This document shows, piece after piece, positions 9,971-20,218 of a stretch of DNA of 64,000 nt. Position 1 is the first letter of the stretch, and every line of letters starts with the position of its first letter. The notes under the pieces were generated by a model. The model saw only the letters and a list, made by a program, of their open reading frames with translations. It had not been told where the DNA came from and did not search any database. Both the position numbers and the translations under genes were made by a program. Source of the stretch: Symsagittifera roscoffensis. Taxonomy: Eukaryota > Xenacoelomorpha > Acoela > Convolutidae. The stretch covers positions 21,130,509 through 21,194,508 of the forward strand of contig NC_087064.1 of NCBI RefSeq assembly GCF_963678635.1, written 5' to 3'.

Positions 9971-10483
9971 TTAATCTACATCTATTTTCTCGTTATCATC
10001 TATGCTTACGTCCTCGTTACCGTCATTCTTCTCTCTGGTGCCTTTTTCGTTCACTTCACATGCTGGCTCTACCAGTAGATACTCGAGTCCTTCCATGTTC
10101 TGTGGTACACACCAGTCCTCCGGAGATGGGACATGAGGTTTCAGATTTTCATAGTGCGCTGGACGCCCTGTACTCAAGCTATAGAACCGACCCCGCTGGT
10201 GCACCTCCGTTATCATAAACGGTCCTCTCCATTTTTTTAGTAACTTCTTCGTGCCCTTTGGAGGTATGATGTTCTGGAACACCCAGACATATTGTCCCAC
10301 TGCATACGGTTTCGCCTGAAGTATTTTTTCAACGTACTTCTTCCGCTGCCTCATTTGTGCTTGCGCCGTGTTCCTTCTGCAAAGCTCGTTCAATTCCTGT
10401 TGTCTCTTGACAGCTTCCTTCACATACGCCTGAGGCGACGTCTTTTTACTTTTGTAATCTGGATAGAAGAATGTCAGGGGCAT
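9971..10483 (-). CDS. Integrase C-terminal region (GPY/F type)
   Basis: A 170-codon minus frame that follows the integrase core out of frame. It has a basic QRKKYVEKIL helix, then VGQYVWVFQN and KKWRGPFMITEV, the typical 'KW-GPF-I--V' module at the C-terminal end of Ty3/gypsy integrases, which helps DNA binding and target choice. A YENLKPH segment follows, then an acidic tail. This part is free of stops. No chromodomain-like aromatic cage is recognisable. Confidence 0.75.
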   Translation of the reverse strand: MPLTFFYPDYKSKKTSPQAYVKEAVKRQQELNELCRRNTAQAQMRQRKKYVEKILQAKPYAVGQYVWVFQNIIPPKGTKKLLKKWRGPFMITEVHQRGRFYSLSTGRPAHYENLKPHVPSPEDWCVPQNMEGLEYLLVEPACEVNEKGTREKNDGNEDVSIDDNEKIDVD

Positions 10484-10576
10484 CGCTCTCTCCCTGCCAG
10501 TAACATCGTGAAAGGGATAGTCCCGGTTGTTGAATGTTGCGTGCTGTTGTATGCCCCTACCACTTACGGCAGATAT

Positions 10577-11381
10577 TTATCCCAGTCTGTCATGAATCTT
10601 GAAATACACCCTGAGCATGTTCACCAGCGTTCTGTTCTGCGTCTCCACTAATCCGTTGGTCTGAGGCTGGTATGTTGTTGAATGTGCTTGAGCAATGTGC
10701 GATCTCCTCATCAACTCTTTTGTCAGGTCTCCCACGAAAGCTTTCCCATTATCCGATTGGAATGTCAGCGGACAACGAAATCGTGATATCCAATGCGTTA
10801 TCAAAAGGTCACAAGTCTCTTCCGCTGAGGCTGCCTGATATGGTACCGCTTCTGCCAGTTTCGTAAAGTGGTCTATAATTACCAGTATCTGATTGTATCC
10901 CGAGTCGGTCATGCAGATCTTCTGATGGTCTATCTGCATGACCTCGTTTTATTCCGAGCTTTCCACGGACATGAGTGGGAAATTTTTTTTCTAGGGTCTT
11001 TCACTTGTAAACACGACATACATACGTTCACCCACCTCTCGCAAGCCTTTCTCAAACCTGGCCAATCAATCCTGTGTAGTATTTTTTTTGTACCTTGTCT
11101 ATCAGCTGTGGTAGTATGATGAGATTACGCTTATGTAACATCTTCTCTTCATTTTTTCTTCTACAGGCTACCACACCATCAGCTGTGTGATAGACTAAAT
11201 CACTTCCCTCTTTGTGGAACTGGCTCGAGATCTTGTAACTATCTTCCTCCAGGTCCCCTTTCTCTTTGACTCCTGTCCGGATCCATTTGGAGAGGTTGCT
11301 TGTCATCTTGTCATTCTTCTGGGCTCGTATCAGATCCGACAGCCTATATCTCGCTTTGACGTGTTCCTTCAATGCCATCAT
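10577..11381 (-). pseudogene. Ty3-type integrase, zinc and catalytic parts
   Basis: The upstream frame (11052-11381) ends in the zinc-finger region. Between it and the core, a CxxC pair (CMSC within KACERWVNVCMSCLQ, around 10,990-11,040) is readable in another frame. The core (10577-10939) shows the DDE triad: MQIDH (10922-10939), SDNG (10745-10756) and GLVE (10641-10652). Thirty-five residues separate the second Asp from the Glu, the D,D(35)E spacing of retroviral and Ty3 integrases. Integrase inserts element DNA into the host genome. Frameshifts separate the zinc, core and C-terminal parts, so this copy is inactive. Its position after RNase H places the element in the Ty3/gypsy class. Confidence 0.85.
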
Positions 11382-11389
11382 CTGACCAT

Positions 11390-11946
11390 TCAGTTCTCCA
11401 GGGATGTGGATGGTTTTTTTTTTAGCTTGACGCAGACTATTCTTCTCAAGACCTCCCTGTCATCATCTGGCACCAGTTTTGTTCTGACATTTGAATTGCA
11501 CGATAGCACCCTGAACGGTTTCCTTGATACTGCAATTTTCTCAAGCTCTTCTCCTCCGTACACCTCTTGTTGATCTAGATTGTACGTTCCTGATGAAGGG
11601 TCAGTTTGTAGTTCCCTGTCGCGGTGCCTCATTTCCTCTTCTGCCAATATCATGCAAAGACTATCTTGGTCATCGCCACTCTTCTCTGAGTCTTCATCCC
11701 ATTCGTCGGACTCCCCGGACAATTTCTCTTCTTCAGCGTCTTCTTCTGATGTCGGCCACTCCCGGACTCTTCACCAGGTCCAAGGTGTTCGGCCTCCTCC
11801 CTGAATGACATTTTCTTCTTTCGAAAGGTAGTCCACCTCAGTATCTCTTCTGGGATTTTCTCAACCAATGTCTGCACAATTTCTTTGTCATCCGGTGGCT
11901 TTTCTTTCAAGGTGTCCTCGCCACGAGCTGCTTCTCTGCTTCTCAT
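11390..11946 (-). CDS. Acidic spacer between RNase H and integrase
   Basis: Two overlapping minus frames (11650-11946 and 11390-11722) of Glu/Asp/Ser-rich, low-complexity sequence with charged repeats such as DEWDEDSEKSGDD. A typical Ty3 pol polyprotein has only a short tether between RNase H and integrase; here about 870 bp lie between the RNase H end (12249) and the zinc region (11381). No enzyme motif is seen. It may be a disordered tether or a cleaved accessory peptide. Confidence 0.45.
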
Positions 11947-12248
11947 TATTGTGACCTCTGGTTCGTCTGTTATTGCTCCGGACTACGGGTTCATCGTCTG
12001 CTAGCTTCTCGAGTAATCTTCTCAAGTCCTCACCTATCTTCGCCCTTCCTGTCTCTACTTCATTGAGATCGTATTTTTTGCCTTAGTGTTTCCTTCACTA
12101 ATTTCGACTTGAGCATTACTTTCATTGGCACCCCTGGATTTCTCTTCATAATTGTCTTCTCTGGATGCTCCGCTGGTAGCTCGGGATGATCCTCTATTGG
12201 TTTCCCTGACTTGTCGAGCCACCTCATGAGTGGAAGGTTGTCGTACGT

Positions 12249-12986
12249 CTACTTGTCCATAAAAGAGAAGCCATCTTTGATTTCTGGCCTCTCCGCCTCC
12301 CTTTGCTCCTGACTTTCGTAGAATTCCGTCTTCTTACTCAGGCTATCGGCATTTTGATGTTTGTCCCTTGTTCTGTGTTCAATGATCATATTATAGCCGT
12401 TCAAGTGAACTATCCATCTCCCAATGGAGCTGTGATCCATTGAAAACGTCTTCAGTCAACTGAGTGCTCTTTTGTCGACCCGTAACATGAATGGTTCGCT
12501 ACCTAGGTACGCCCTGTATTTTTCTACAAAGGTGACTACCGCAAACATCTCTGCTTTGGGTGCCCCGTACTTCATCTCTGTATCGCTCAAGGCTTTGCTT
12601 CCGTACGCTATCGGTCTCAAGACTGTCTTTTCGTTCCCTTCCTGTTCTTGATGGAGTATGCCAGAGATCGCTACCACTGACGCATCCGTATCCAGCACGT
12701 ACATTCCTTTTTCCATTTGCATACCTAGCACAGGTGCTTCACACAACTCTTTCTTTATTCTTTGAAATGACTCCTCTGCCGCGTTATTCCACGTGAATTT
12801 CTTGCCTTTGTGCTTCATGAGTTGTTGCATCGGGTATACTTTGTCCGCACATCCCTTGATGAATTCCCTGTAATAGTTCTCAAAACCCAAGAAGCTCATT
12901 AGTTGATGCTCCGTTTTTGGTGATTTCCAAGTCAGCAACGCTTCTACTGCGTCTTGGTCTGGTCTGATGCCATGTTTATCCACCAT
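12249..12986 (-). pseudogene. RT connection and RNase H domain
   Basis: The frame 12456-12986 has the typical Ty3 thumb/connection motif LMSFLGFENYYREFIKG and then the RNase H start VLDTDASVVAISGILHQ, with the first catalytic Asp near 12,680-12,695. It continues to EMFAVVTFVEKYRAYLG, which contains the Glu of the active site. After a frameshift near 12,445, frame 12249-12440 has IIEHRTRDKHQNADSLSKK, the end of RNase H. RNase H degrades the RNA strand during reverse transcription. The lesion shows this copy is defective. Confidence 0.85.
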
Positions 12987-12989
12987 CCT

Positions 12990-13980
12990 CCCCAGTTATT
13001 TAATTGAGTCCTTGAGAATCTCGCACTTCGATGGCTTGCATTTTATTCCTGCCCTTTTCATGCAAGCGAACACCTCGTCTAGTCGCTCGAGGTGGTCCTC
13101 TAGAGTACGTGTCGCTATTACCACGTCATCCACGTAGCACATCACTAGGTTGCTATATTTCTTCGTTACACTTGTCAATGCATGTGCCATCAATCGTTGA
13201 AACGTAGCCGTGGCATTGCAAAGGCCGAAGGGGATCGTCTTCGATTGAAACAGCCCCAGCTCGCAAGCCCTGTCTTGTCCCTGTCCTGCTTCCTCGGTGG
13301 TACCTGCCAAAAGCCGACCCTAAATCAAAGGTTGTGAAAAATTTTGCATCCCCTTATTTTGAGAGGCTCTCATCAATCCTATGTATGGGATAGGCATACT
13401 TTACCGTGACGGAGTTCAGTTACCAAAAGTCACAACAAAACCTTAGTTTGTCTCCTTTCTTCTTAGCCATCACTACTCCACACGTCCACGGTGATTTGGA
13501 TGGTTCTATCATATCATACTCTAGTAGGGTTTCTATCTCTTTTCTACATGCATCCGATTTGTTAGGGGTCATACGCCTTGGCCCCTCCCTGTGTGGTACC
13601 GCCGACTCCTCAAGCTCTAATTCATGTTCAACGAAGTTACAACATCCAATGTCTGCCTTATGTTTAGAAAAAACGTCTTGGTTCCGATCGAGTAAATCCT
13701 TGATGGCTTCGAGCTGTTCGTCCGTCACCTTACCCCTCAAGTGCTCTATCTCCGGTAATACTGGTTTATCCATTTCTAATTCCTCCAGTGTGGGTCTTTC
13801 CGAAAAATTCGAACAAATCGAAACTCCATCGCCTGTCTCTGACTTAATCGATTTCACAAGACCTGGAGAATATTTTATTTTCTTCAATCTTCTCCAGATA
13901 CAAATCTTATCCCTATGATTCGGGCAATCAAGAAGTTCATTTTCTTTCGCATTTTCAGTCATTTCATATCGAGTTTTCAC
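12990..13980 (-). pseudogene. Ty3-type reverse transcriptase, broken
   Basis: Frame 13420-13980 carries the RT N-terminal signature IEPSKSPWTCGVVMAKKKGD and RFCCDF. The next segment (13310-13400) reads FTTFDLGSAF, motif A with a catalytic Asp, but a stop lies just before it and a frameshift just after. Frame 12996-13310 has PFGLCNATATFQRLM and YVDD (13125-13136), the metal-binding motif C. RT copies the element RNA into DNA. Sequence order and motifs are those of Ty3/gypsy RTs. At least one stop and two frameshifts make it non-functional. Confidence 0.88.
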
Positions 13981-14928
13981 AGTAGAGCATATCCAAGTTT
14001 CCTTCCCCTCTGAGTTGTGATTGGTATAACAAGAGTTTTCAACAAGACACTGACGCTGAGGCCATTCTTGGTTATCCAGAAGGATCTTCCTAAAATAGCA
14101 GCACTTTGACTATTCGGATTTGGGACTATGCATACTTGTTTATTGTCACTTAGTTCATTATAGTTTTTCATCCGCAAACCTACTATTTCCGCTTCGTTTG
14201 CTTTAAGCCTTACTCTCCTACTCAAGAAAAATGGAAACTTTTTTATTGGCCATTATCAAATTTACCGGTTTAATTACGTACTTCCTTTCCGAGTTTCGAA
14301 TTCTGAACATCGCATTGTTAAGATCAATTGTTACGTCGAAATTCCTGATGGAATCTCTGCCTTAAATGAACTGGTCAGACTCATCTAAATTCTCCACCAC
14401 GAGAAAACTCATCCACAAATTGCGTTCCCCCATGTTTAGGGCTATTATTGATGTCCTGTCTAGTACCCGCAGCGTCCCCTTGTTCGCTGCTGACAGCCGT
14501 ATTCTCGAGTCTATCAAGTTATCTCTGTCGAAGCCCATTCTCTTCCAGGTTTCGATTGGTATGACGCTCAAGACCGTTCCTGTGTCCAATAATCTACGCA
14601 GTTGAGTCTTCTTTCCGCTTATGTCTAGTACGTGAGCAGATACATCTGCCTTGGTACCGATATGCATTGCATCTTCTTCTAACATAGCACAGTGTCCAAT
14701 CGATCTCACTTTTAGTTCTTCTCTACCTAGGTTAATTGGTCCGGCTAGATCTTCATCACACGGAATCATGGTTTTCGTGTAGATGTTTATTCCATCCACA
14801 TTCAGCATTACCTCATGTGGACCATAGGCTTCCGTGTATCTGTTGTCTATGCGAACTGATTTGCTGCCAACTCTTGTGAGTAGTGCCCTCAAGGCTCTAG
14901 AAGGTGTTTGAGGGCTTATTGCACTCAA
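13977..14928 (-). pseudogene. Retroelement aspartic protease
   Basis: Frame 14362-14928 contains LLDTGTVLSVIP, with the catalytic DTG triplet at about 14,578-14,586; retropepsins work as dimers with one DTG per subunit. It is followed by IRLSAANKG and a FLVVENLDESDQFI strand. After a frameshift, 13977-14225 continues towards the RT. The N-terminal 100 residues before the DTG are longer than in most Ty3 proteases and have no recognised domain. The enzyme would cut the Gag-Pol polyprotein. The second, duplicated copy lies at 23574-23957. Confidence 0.8.
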
Positions 14929-15447
14929 GTAATGTGCATTATCGTCTGGTCGCTCGGTTCACTCAGGTTTCTTGTTACTTGGTGACCGCATACTGTGATT
15001 ATTGACATTATTCTCGCCCAAATTTTTGTTATGCCAAATGGTTTTCCCGTCACCAATTTTTAGAGTGTTGCAATTACTACTGTTCATTGCGTTCTCTCCT
15101 GCTTCTGACACGTAGAGTGTTTCGTTCAATCTCTGCATTTCTATCTCCTGCTTGAGCCGTTGCTCGATTTATTTTGTCGCCAAGTCTTGCTTCACTTTGT
15201 TGATCGCCTCTGCAGCTGCTTTCTCATAGTTTATTTCCAGTGAATTCCTGGTCTCAGCCTCCGTGGCAGCTTTAACTTGTGTTACGGCTTTAATAGTCTT
15301 TTTTGATAGTTCACCACTCGCTGACTCCGTGTTCTTCAAGTCAATTTCGGCTAGTTTTTTCCTCGTTTTTTTGTACCGCAGCCAATGCTAGTTTGTGTTT
15401 GGGATGATTTTGATTTTTCACCGCCCCCCCCCAAAAAAAACAATAAA

Positions 15448-15489
15448 CTGTCCATCCTGAAATGGCCCTTTTGATTACAGAAGAAGCAC
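15448..15489 (-). pseudogene. Second zinc knuckle, last Cys lost
   Basis: The minus strand reads CFFCNQKGHFRMDS: Cys, Cys and His at CCHC spacing, but the final Cys position is Ser. It lies downstream of the intact knuckle at 15599-15640, as expected for a nucleocapsid with two knuckles, one of them decayed. Confidence 0.6.
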
Positions 15490-15598
15490 CTCGCGCCTAT
15501 CTTGATGATTAAGCCACTATAAAATTCATGTTCTTCCGTTTGGCTCAAATTTTCTTATTCTGGCGCGTATCCCAGGCTTTTCATGACTTGTTTGTCGT

Positions 15599-15640
15599 GC
15601 AGTCAGCAACATGATGATCCGCTGATCCGCAATTTGCGCA
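15599..15640 (-). CDS. Gag zinc knuckle (CCHC)
   Basis: The minus strand reads CANCGSADHHVADC, an exact CX2CX4HX4C nucleocapsid knuckle, which binds element RNA. It follows the capsid-like frame 15701-16438 out of frame by a short gap, showing another frameshift in gag. Confidence 0.8.
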
Positions 15641-15700
15641 TGACCTACTTTTATCCATGTCGTCTCTAGGTTTGTACCATGACGACCTTTGTGGTTGGCT

Positions 15701-16438
15701 TCACCCTTGCATATTCCTGCCTTCTGAGTACGAGTTAATTTTTGGTTTCATCAACATGTACTCTCTAGACTTTTGTCTCGTCTCTTCTGGGGTTGGTGCA
15801 TTATCCTTTGATAGTGTATAACACGTCGCCAACATCGTTCTCAAGTCGTCACTCTTCACCCCGTCGATAAACTTCGAGACGATGCTGAAATATCTTCTGT
15901 TGATCGATTCTTCCGGATCGCTCCTTCTTCTCAAGCTCTCAAGATCATTCAGGAACCGATCGATTGACTCGTCATCCCTCTGTCTTCTTTTTTCAATTCT
16001 CATCATCACTTGATGACCCTTCATTCCTGATCCGAATCGGTTCAACAGTATTTCGAAGATTTTGTCCGCCGTATCGCGCTCCTCCTCTTTCTTTGCTACT
16101 ACGCATTTTAACGCTGTGCCCTCCAGATTGCTCAGTACTGCTGTGCAGGCCTGCCTTTCGTCATTCAAGTTGTGTTGTTCTAAATGTACTCTCATGACTT
16201 CTACCCATGTCTCAATGCAGCTATCCGAGTCATCTTTGAACTCTTTGGGTTTCTTGAAGGTCTTTCTGGATTTATTGCTTCCTCTGTCACTTGAGTCTGT
16301 GTTCCTTGTTGCGAACGCTTCAAGTGTCATGTTCATCATTTCCCAGGTGCTCGCCCATGTCATGGCGTCAGGTGCTACATTAGCGTGTGTGCTGGAGTCC
16401 CCTGGCGCATTCGTCGAGTTGGAGGTTCCACCCTTCAT
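15701..16438 (-). CDS. Gag capsid-like region
   Basis: A 245-codon minus frame. The section FKDDSDSCIETWVEVMRVHL to RLSND-type helices, then IFEILLNRFG and DRFLNDLESLRRR, has the alpha-helical pattern of Ty3 Gag capsid proteins ('W---F...R...E....F...L'). It ends just before the nucleocapsid knuckle. The start lies four bases inside the end of the preceding frame (16435-16773), so a frameshift separates it from the coiled-coil part. Gag builds the particle in which reverse transcription takes place. Copy B lacks this whole region. Confidence 0.7.
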   Translation of the reverse strand: MKGGTSNSTNAPGDSSTHANVAPDAMTWASTWEMMNMTLEAFATRNTDSSDRGSNKSRKTFKKPKEFKDDSDSCIETWVEVMRVHLEQHNLNDERQACTAVLSNLEGTALKCVVAKKEEERDTADKIFEILLNRFGSGMKGHQVMMRIEKRRQRDDESIDRFLNDLESLRRRSDPEESINRRYFSIVSKFIDGVKSDDLRTMLATCYTLSKDNAPTPEETRQKSREYMLMKPKINSYSEGRNMQG

Positions 16439-16860
16439 AATGGTCTTGGACTCCCCTGCCCCTGTGCTCGTTGCAACCGGGGTAACGGTGTAGACTCCCG
16501 TTTATTCCGTTGCGGTACTATGAAGTCGACTCTGGTGCCTTGAGGTCTGTCTGCCACCATTTTGTCCTGTGCTATAGTTTTTCTCAAGAGAGCATCCAAT
16601 TTTGACTGTATGGAACAAGAATTTTCAGCTTGCTCTTTGCTCATTATGTCCATTTTGGTCTCTAGATTCCACAACTTGTCATTCACAGTGTCGTACTGTT
16701 GCTTCATTTCTTCCATATCCTTTTTGATATGTTTCTCTCGCTCTTTGTCGGTAGTCTCTACCTTGTCTGACATCTGCTGTAGCTTTTCTTCTGTCGCCCT
16801 TGCCAGATTGAAGCAGTTGTCTAGGTTCTCATTCTTGTTGTATCGTATTTCCCTTTTTTA
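16435..16860 (-). CDS. Gag coiled-coil region
   Basis: Frame 16435-16773, extended upstream in the same direction, is a long charged helix (KEREKHIKKDMEEMKQQYD and following heptads) ending in a Pro/Arg-rich stretch. It lies between the basic N-terminal gag frame and the capsid-like frame, so it probably supports Gag oligomerisation. No enzymatic motif. Confidence 0.5.
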
Positions 16861-17184
16861 GCTCTTGGCGATCCTCCTCGCTGCACTTCAGTTTTTTGCG
16901 GATTAGCTCCAACTTTGCCATCAAGTCGCCCAGCTCAAGCAAAATAGTTTCTTTTTGGTCAGCCGTTGCTCCATGCGTGACCAGCTCTTCGTCTTGTCTG
17001 GCCTCTGTTGTTTTGCTGAAACTGTTCCAAATGTTTTGCTTTTCTCGGTCGTTGGTATCACCTCTTTTTTCTCTCTTGGTTTCATTCCGACAATCGCTGC
17101 AATCCTTTCTGTGAACGATGTTTTTTTTATTGAGAATCGTTTTTTATCAATTCCGGCGTGTTGCTTGTTGTGTCTTCTACAATG

Positions 17185-17523
17185 TCAATTGGTGAGAATT
17201 CTATCGTCTTTTTTTCTTGTTATTCTGCATTTGTCATTGGTGCTGACTCTGTCGTCTTTTTTTTCCACCCCGTCAATACTCTGATCTGGTGTCTCAAGAT
17301 CGGTTTCTCTAGCCGGTACAATTGGTTCTTCTTCTGCTTTCTCCTTGGCCTTATGCTCCTTTACGCTTCTTGTATTGATCATGTTTACTGAACTGTTATT
17401 TTTCATTACTTTCGGATTTGATACTGCTGCATTCCGTTGCGACGAGGTTTGATTTTGTTTTGGTCCTGTTGCTTTTCTTTCGGTTATCGATACCCTATTT
17501 CTTTTCATGATTTTTATATACAA
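17185..17523 (-). CDS. Gag N-terminal basic region, copy A
   Basis: A 112-codon minus frame starting at the first ATG of the element's coding part (MYIKIMKRNRVS). It is basic and polar and probably disordered. Copy B of the duplication (24230-24688) keeps the same frame open for 152 codons; comparison shows that copy A has a frameshift after VEKK, near 17,260. It marks the 5' end of gag; to its right lie a 200-bp AT-rich leader and the minisatellite. Confidence 0.55.
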   Translation of the reverse strand: MYIKIMKRNRVSITERKATGPKQNQTSSQRNAAVSNPKVMKNNSSVNMINTRSVKEHKAKEKAEEEPIVPARETDLETPDQSIDGVEKKDDRVSTNDKCRITRKKDDRILTN

Positions 17524-17733
17524 TTTTCTTTATTTGTAATTTCAATATTTACAAGGCCCTATCCTAAAATCCGATTGCAATTATATAAATAAAAAACAAT
17601 TTTTTTAGGTTTAATAAAAGCTAAAATTAGTCGATTTTAGTCTAAATCAGTTTTGAATCTAAATCAATTTCCAGTTTTGGGATGCTGAGAATGAAGGTTT
17701 CTTCTTTATCTTCGTTCTAGTTCTGGGATGCTT

Positions 17734-18780
17734 TAATACTTTCCCAGGACTTTTTTGAACCCTCCTAGGACCCTTCGCTCAAGTGTTGGGACACTTCGTT
17801 ACTGTCCCAGGACTTTTTTGAACCCTCTTAGGACCCTTCGCTCAAGTGTTGGGACACTTCGTTACTGTCCCAGGTTTTTTCTGAACCCTCCTAGGACCCT
17901 TCGCTCAAGTGGTGGGACACTTCGTTACTGTCCCAGGACTTTTTTGAACCCTCCTAGGACCCTTCGCTCAAGTGTTGGGACACTTCGTTACTGTCCCAGG
18001 TTTTTTCTGAACCCTCCTAGGACCCTTCGCTCAAGTGTTGGGACACTTAGTTACTATCCCAGAACTTTTCTGAACCCTCCTAGGACCCTTCGCTCAAGTG
18101 TTGGGACACTTCGTTACTGTCCCAGGACTTTTCTGAACCCTCCTAGGACCCTTCGCTCAAGTGTTGGGACACTTCGTTACTGTCCCAGGGATTTTCTGAA
18201 CCCCCATAGGACCCTTCGCTCAAGTGTTGGGACACTTCGTTACTATCCCAGGACTTTTCTGAACCCTCCTAGGAGACTTCGCTCGAGTGTTGTGACACTT
18301 CGTAATTTCCCAGGACTTTTTCTGTACCCTCCCAGGAGTCTTCTCTCAAGTGTTGGGACACTTCGTACTGCACCAGAACCCCTCGCACATGTGTTTGGGA
18401 CACTTCGTACTGTCCTAAGACCCCTCGCACAAGTGTTGGGACACTTCGTACTGTCCCAAGACCTACTGCGCAAGTGTTGGGACACTTCGCACTGTCCCAG
18501 GACTTCTCGCTCAAGTGTTGCGACACTTCGTACTGTCCCAAGACCCCTCGCACAAGTGTTGAGACACTTCGCACTGTCCCAAGACCCCTCGCACAGGTAT
18601 TGGGACACTTCGCAATGTCCCAAGACCTCCCGCACAAAGATTGAGACAGTCGGATCTGTTGTTCCTCGGTGTTGGGACAGTCGAATCACTTGTTCCCTGG
18701 TGTTGGGACAGTCTGGTCTCTTGTTCATGGGTGTTGGGACAGCCGGATCTCTTGTTCCTGAGTGTTGGGGCACTTAGATC
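17734..18780. repeat. Hairpin minisatellite, 63-bp then 41-bp units
   Basis: About nine units of a 63-bp repeat containing CCTCCTAGGACCCTTCGCTC, followed by shorter units of about 41 bp that keep the core. Each unit holds the inverted repeat TGGGACA...TGTCCCA around an 8-9-nt loop. The 63-bp period keeps a 340-codon frame open, which I regard as a by-product of the repeat. It lies between gag and the right LTR-like repeat, in the leader of the Ty3 element or in DNA captured by it. Confidence 0.9.
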
Positions 18781-20218
18781 ACTGTCACCAGTACCACCTC
18801 TTGAGCTCTAGTACTAAAAAGTCCACCCAAAACCCAGTCCTACTAAACAAAAGTTTTACCTACTACCCCCCCCTGAAATTACCTTCCCTTTATTAATCCG
18901 ATGCAAGTCGAAACACGACTTGTTAGCAAATGTCTTATGATCTCCAATTCGTCAGAAGCCAATAAAATTACATCCAAAAACTTAAAAAATCTAAGTGGGA
19001 AAATGATTAAAAAAAACAGAAGGACGAGTACACCCAAAATTCAAAGGAGACCAATGTCGTCTTTTTGTAACAAAAAATTGTCTGGTACCTGATTGTCACG
19101 CGTCTTCTTCCCCCCTACTGACAGTCTTATGGGGTTTTCTCCTTTCGAGTTCCAGAAACTGTCAATTTTCGTTCCCCCCACCCGATCCTACCAGGTTACC
19201 TACCTTGATTCGATCATAAATTTAGATGTCCTCGCATTGCAACTCTTGTTTTGAGTCTAAAGATGGATCGTTCCAGACTCTGGGTCTACTAATGTAACCA
19301 AAATGTTGATGTCGATTGTATAGTTACTATAATATGTCCCCCCTTTTTGCAATTTTCAATCACCAACCTCTATCTTAACCAGCCCCCTTCTAACCTCCCC
19401 ATATCTAGCCCCCCACTTAAAACGAAAATTACCCTAAGCGCGATGGGTGCTAAACTTCTGGAGAGAAAACCGTAGAAACTGTTTCCAAGCTCTGCTCAAA
19501 TAAAACGTCTCCTCAAAACGGTGGGTATTCGCTGATTCAATTTTACACTTACTTTCTAAAATGTAAAATGGATTTTAAAGATACCCGTTTGACCAAACAG
19601 AACCTTTGTACACCCCCTTCTGTTTGCTCTGTTCTGCTTTGATCACACTGCTGACTGGTCACCTGCCGGTTGGTTACACTTTCCCCCTTCGCTGGGCACC
19701 TCTTCCAGTCAAGTCTCCCAGTGGTCCGTTGATATCACAATCTATCTGGAAGCCTTACAAATCCCCTCCCTTGGGCACCTGTAAAACGTTGCTGATCTGA
19801 TCGAGACGATCGGTCTTATTGGAAAACAGTATGGGTATACTATTTTATTTAATATATAAGTTTGATCCACCCAATCCGGAAGTCAAGGCCACTGTCCTTT
19901 TTTATGTTTTATGGGTTTTTGTTCCTATTTCTAATCTTTTTTGGTTTTTTGTTTCCTTTTTTTCTCTTTTACTCGTTTTTTGTCCCCCTAGGGACCTCCC
20001 TTACTCGGTTAGCTAGGCCACGTTTCGGAAAGCGAACCGCGAAATTTTCTCAAGTCTTCTAAAAAAACTAACGCGGTACAACTAAAAGAGGAATATGTTC
20101 CCGTTGAACCGCACCACCAGTACTCAAGAATGAGCATGTAGCCCGGAGCTGTGTCAAGTGGGTTTAATCCCGTAGTCTTGATGTCGTAAAAACACCCAGG
20201 AGCGTCATAAAAACACTA
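18781..20218. other. Non-coding leader between minisatellite and repeat
   Basis: AT-rich with several C homopolymers; no gene seen. A near-identical copy is at 25641-27063. If the right LTR-like repeat (20219) is the 5' LTR, this is untranslated leader. I found no convincing tRNA-3'-end match next to 20218. Confidence 0.5.

Noticed and set aside
17755-18777. 340-codon plus-strand frame with 21-residue repeats
   Set aside because: The period of 63 bp is a multiple of three, so any stop-free unit gives a long frame. The same array in copy B has broken frames, and the units change to 41 bp without regard to frame. Not treated as a gene.
17734-18780. CRISPR-like array
   Set aside because: Units are directly contiguous without unique spacers, and the sequence is clearly eukaryotic.
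20100-20218. tRNA-derived primer-binding site for the giant Ty3 element
   Set aside because: A TTTAATCCC-type stretch resembles a T-arm, but no CCA end abuts the repeat start, so no assignment was made.
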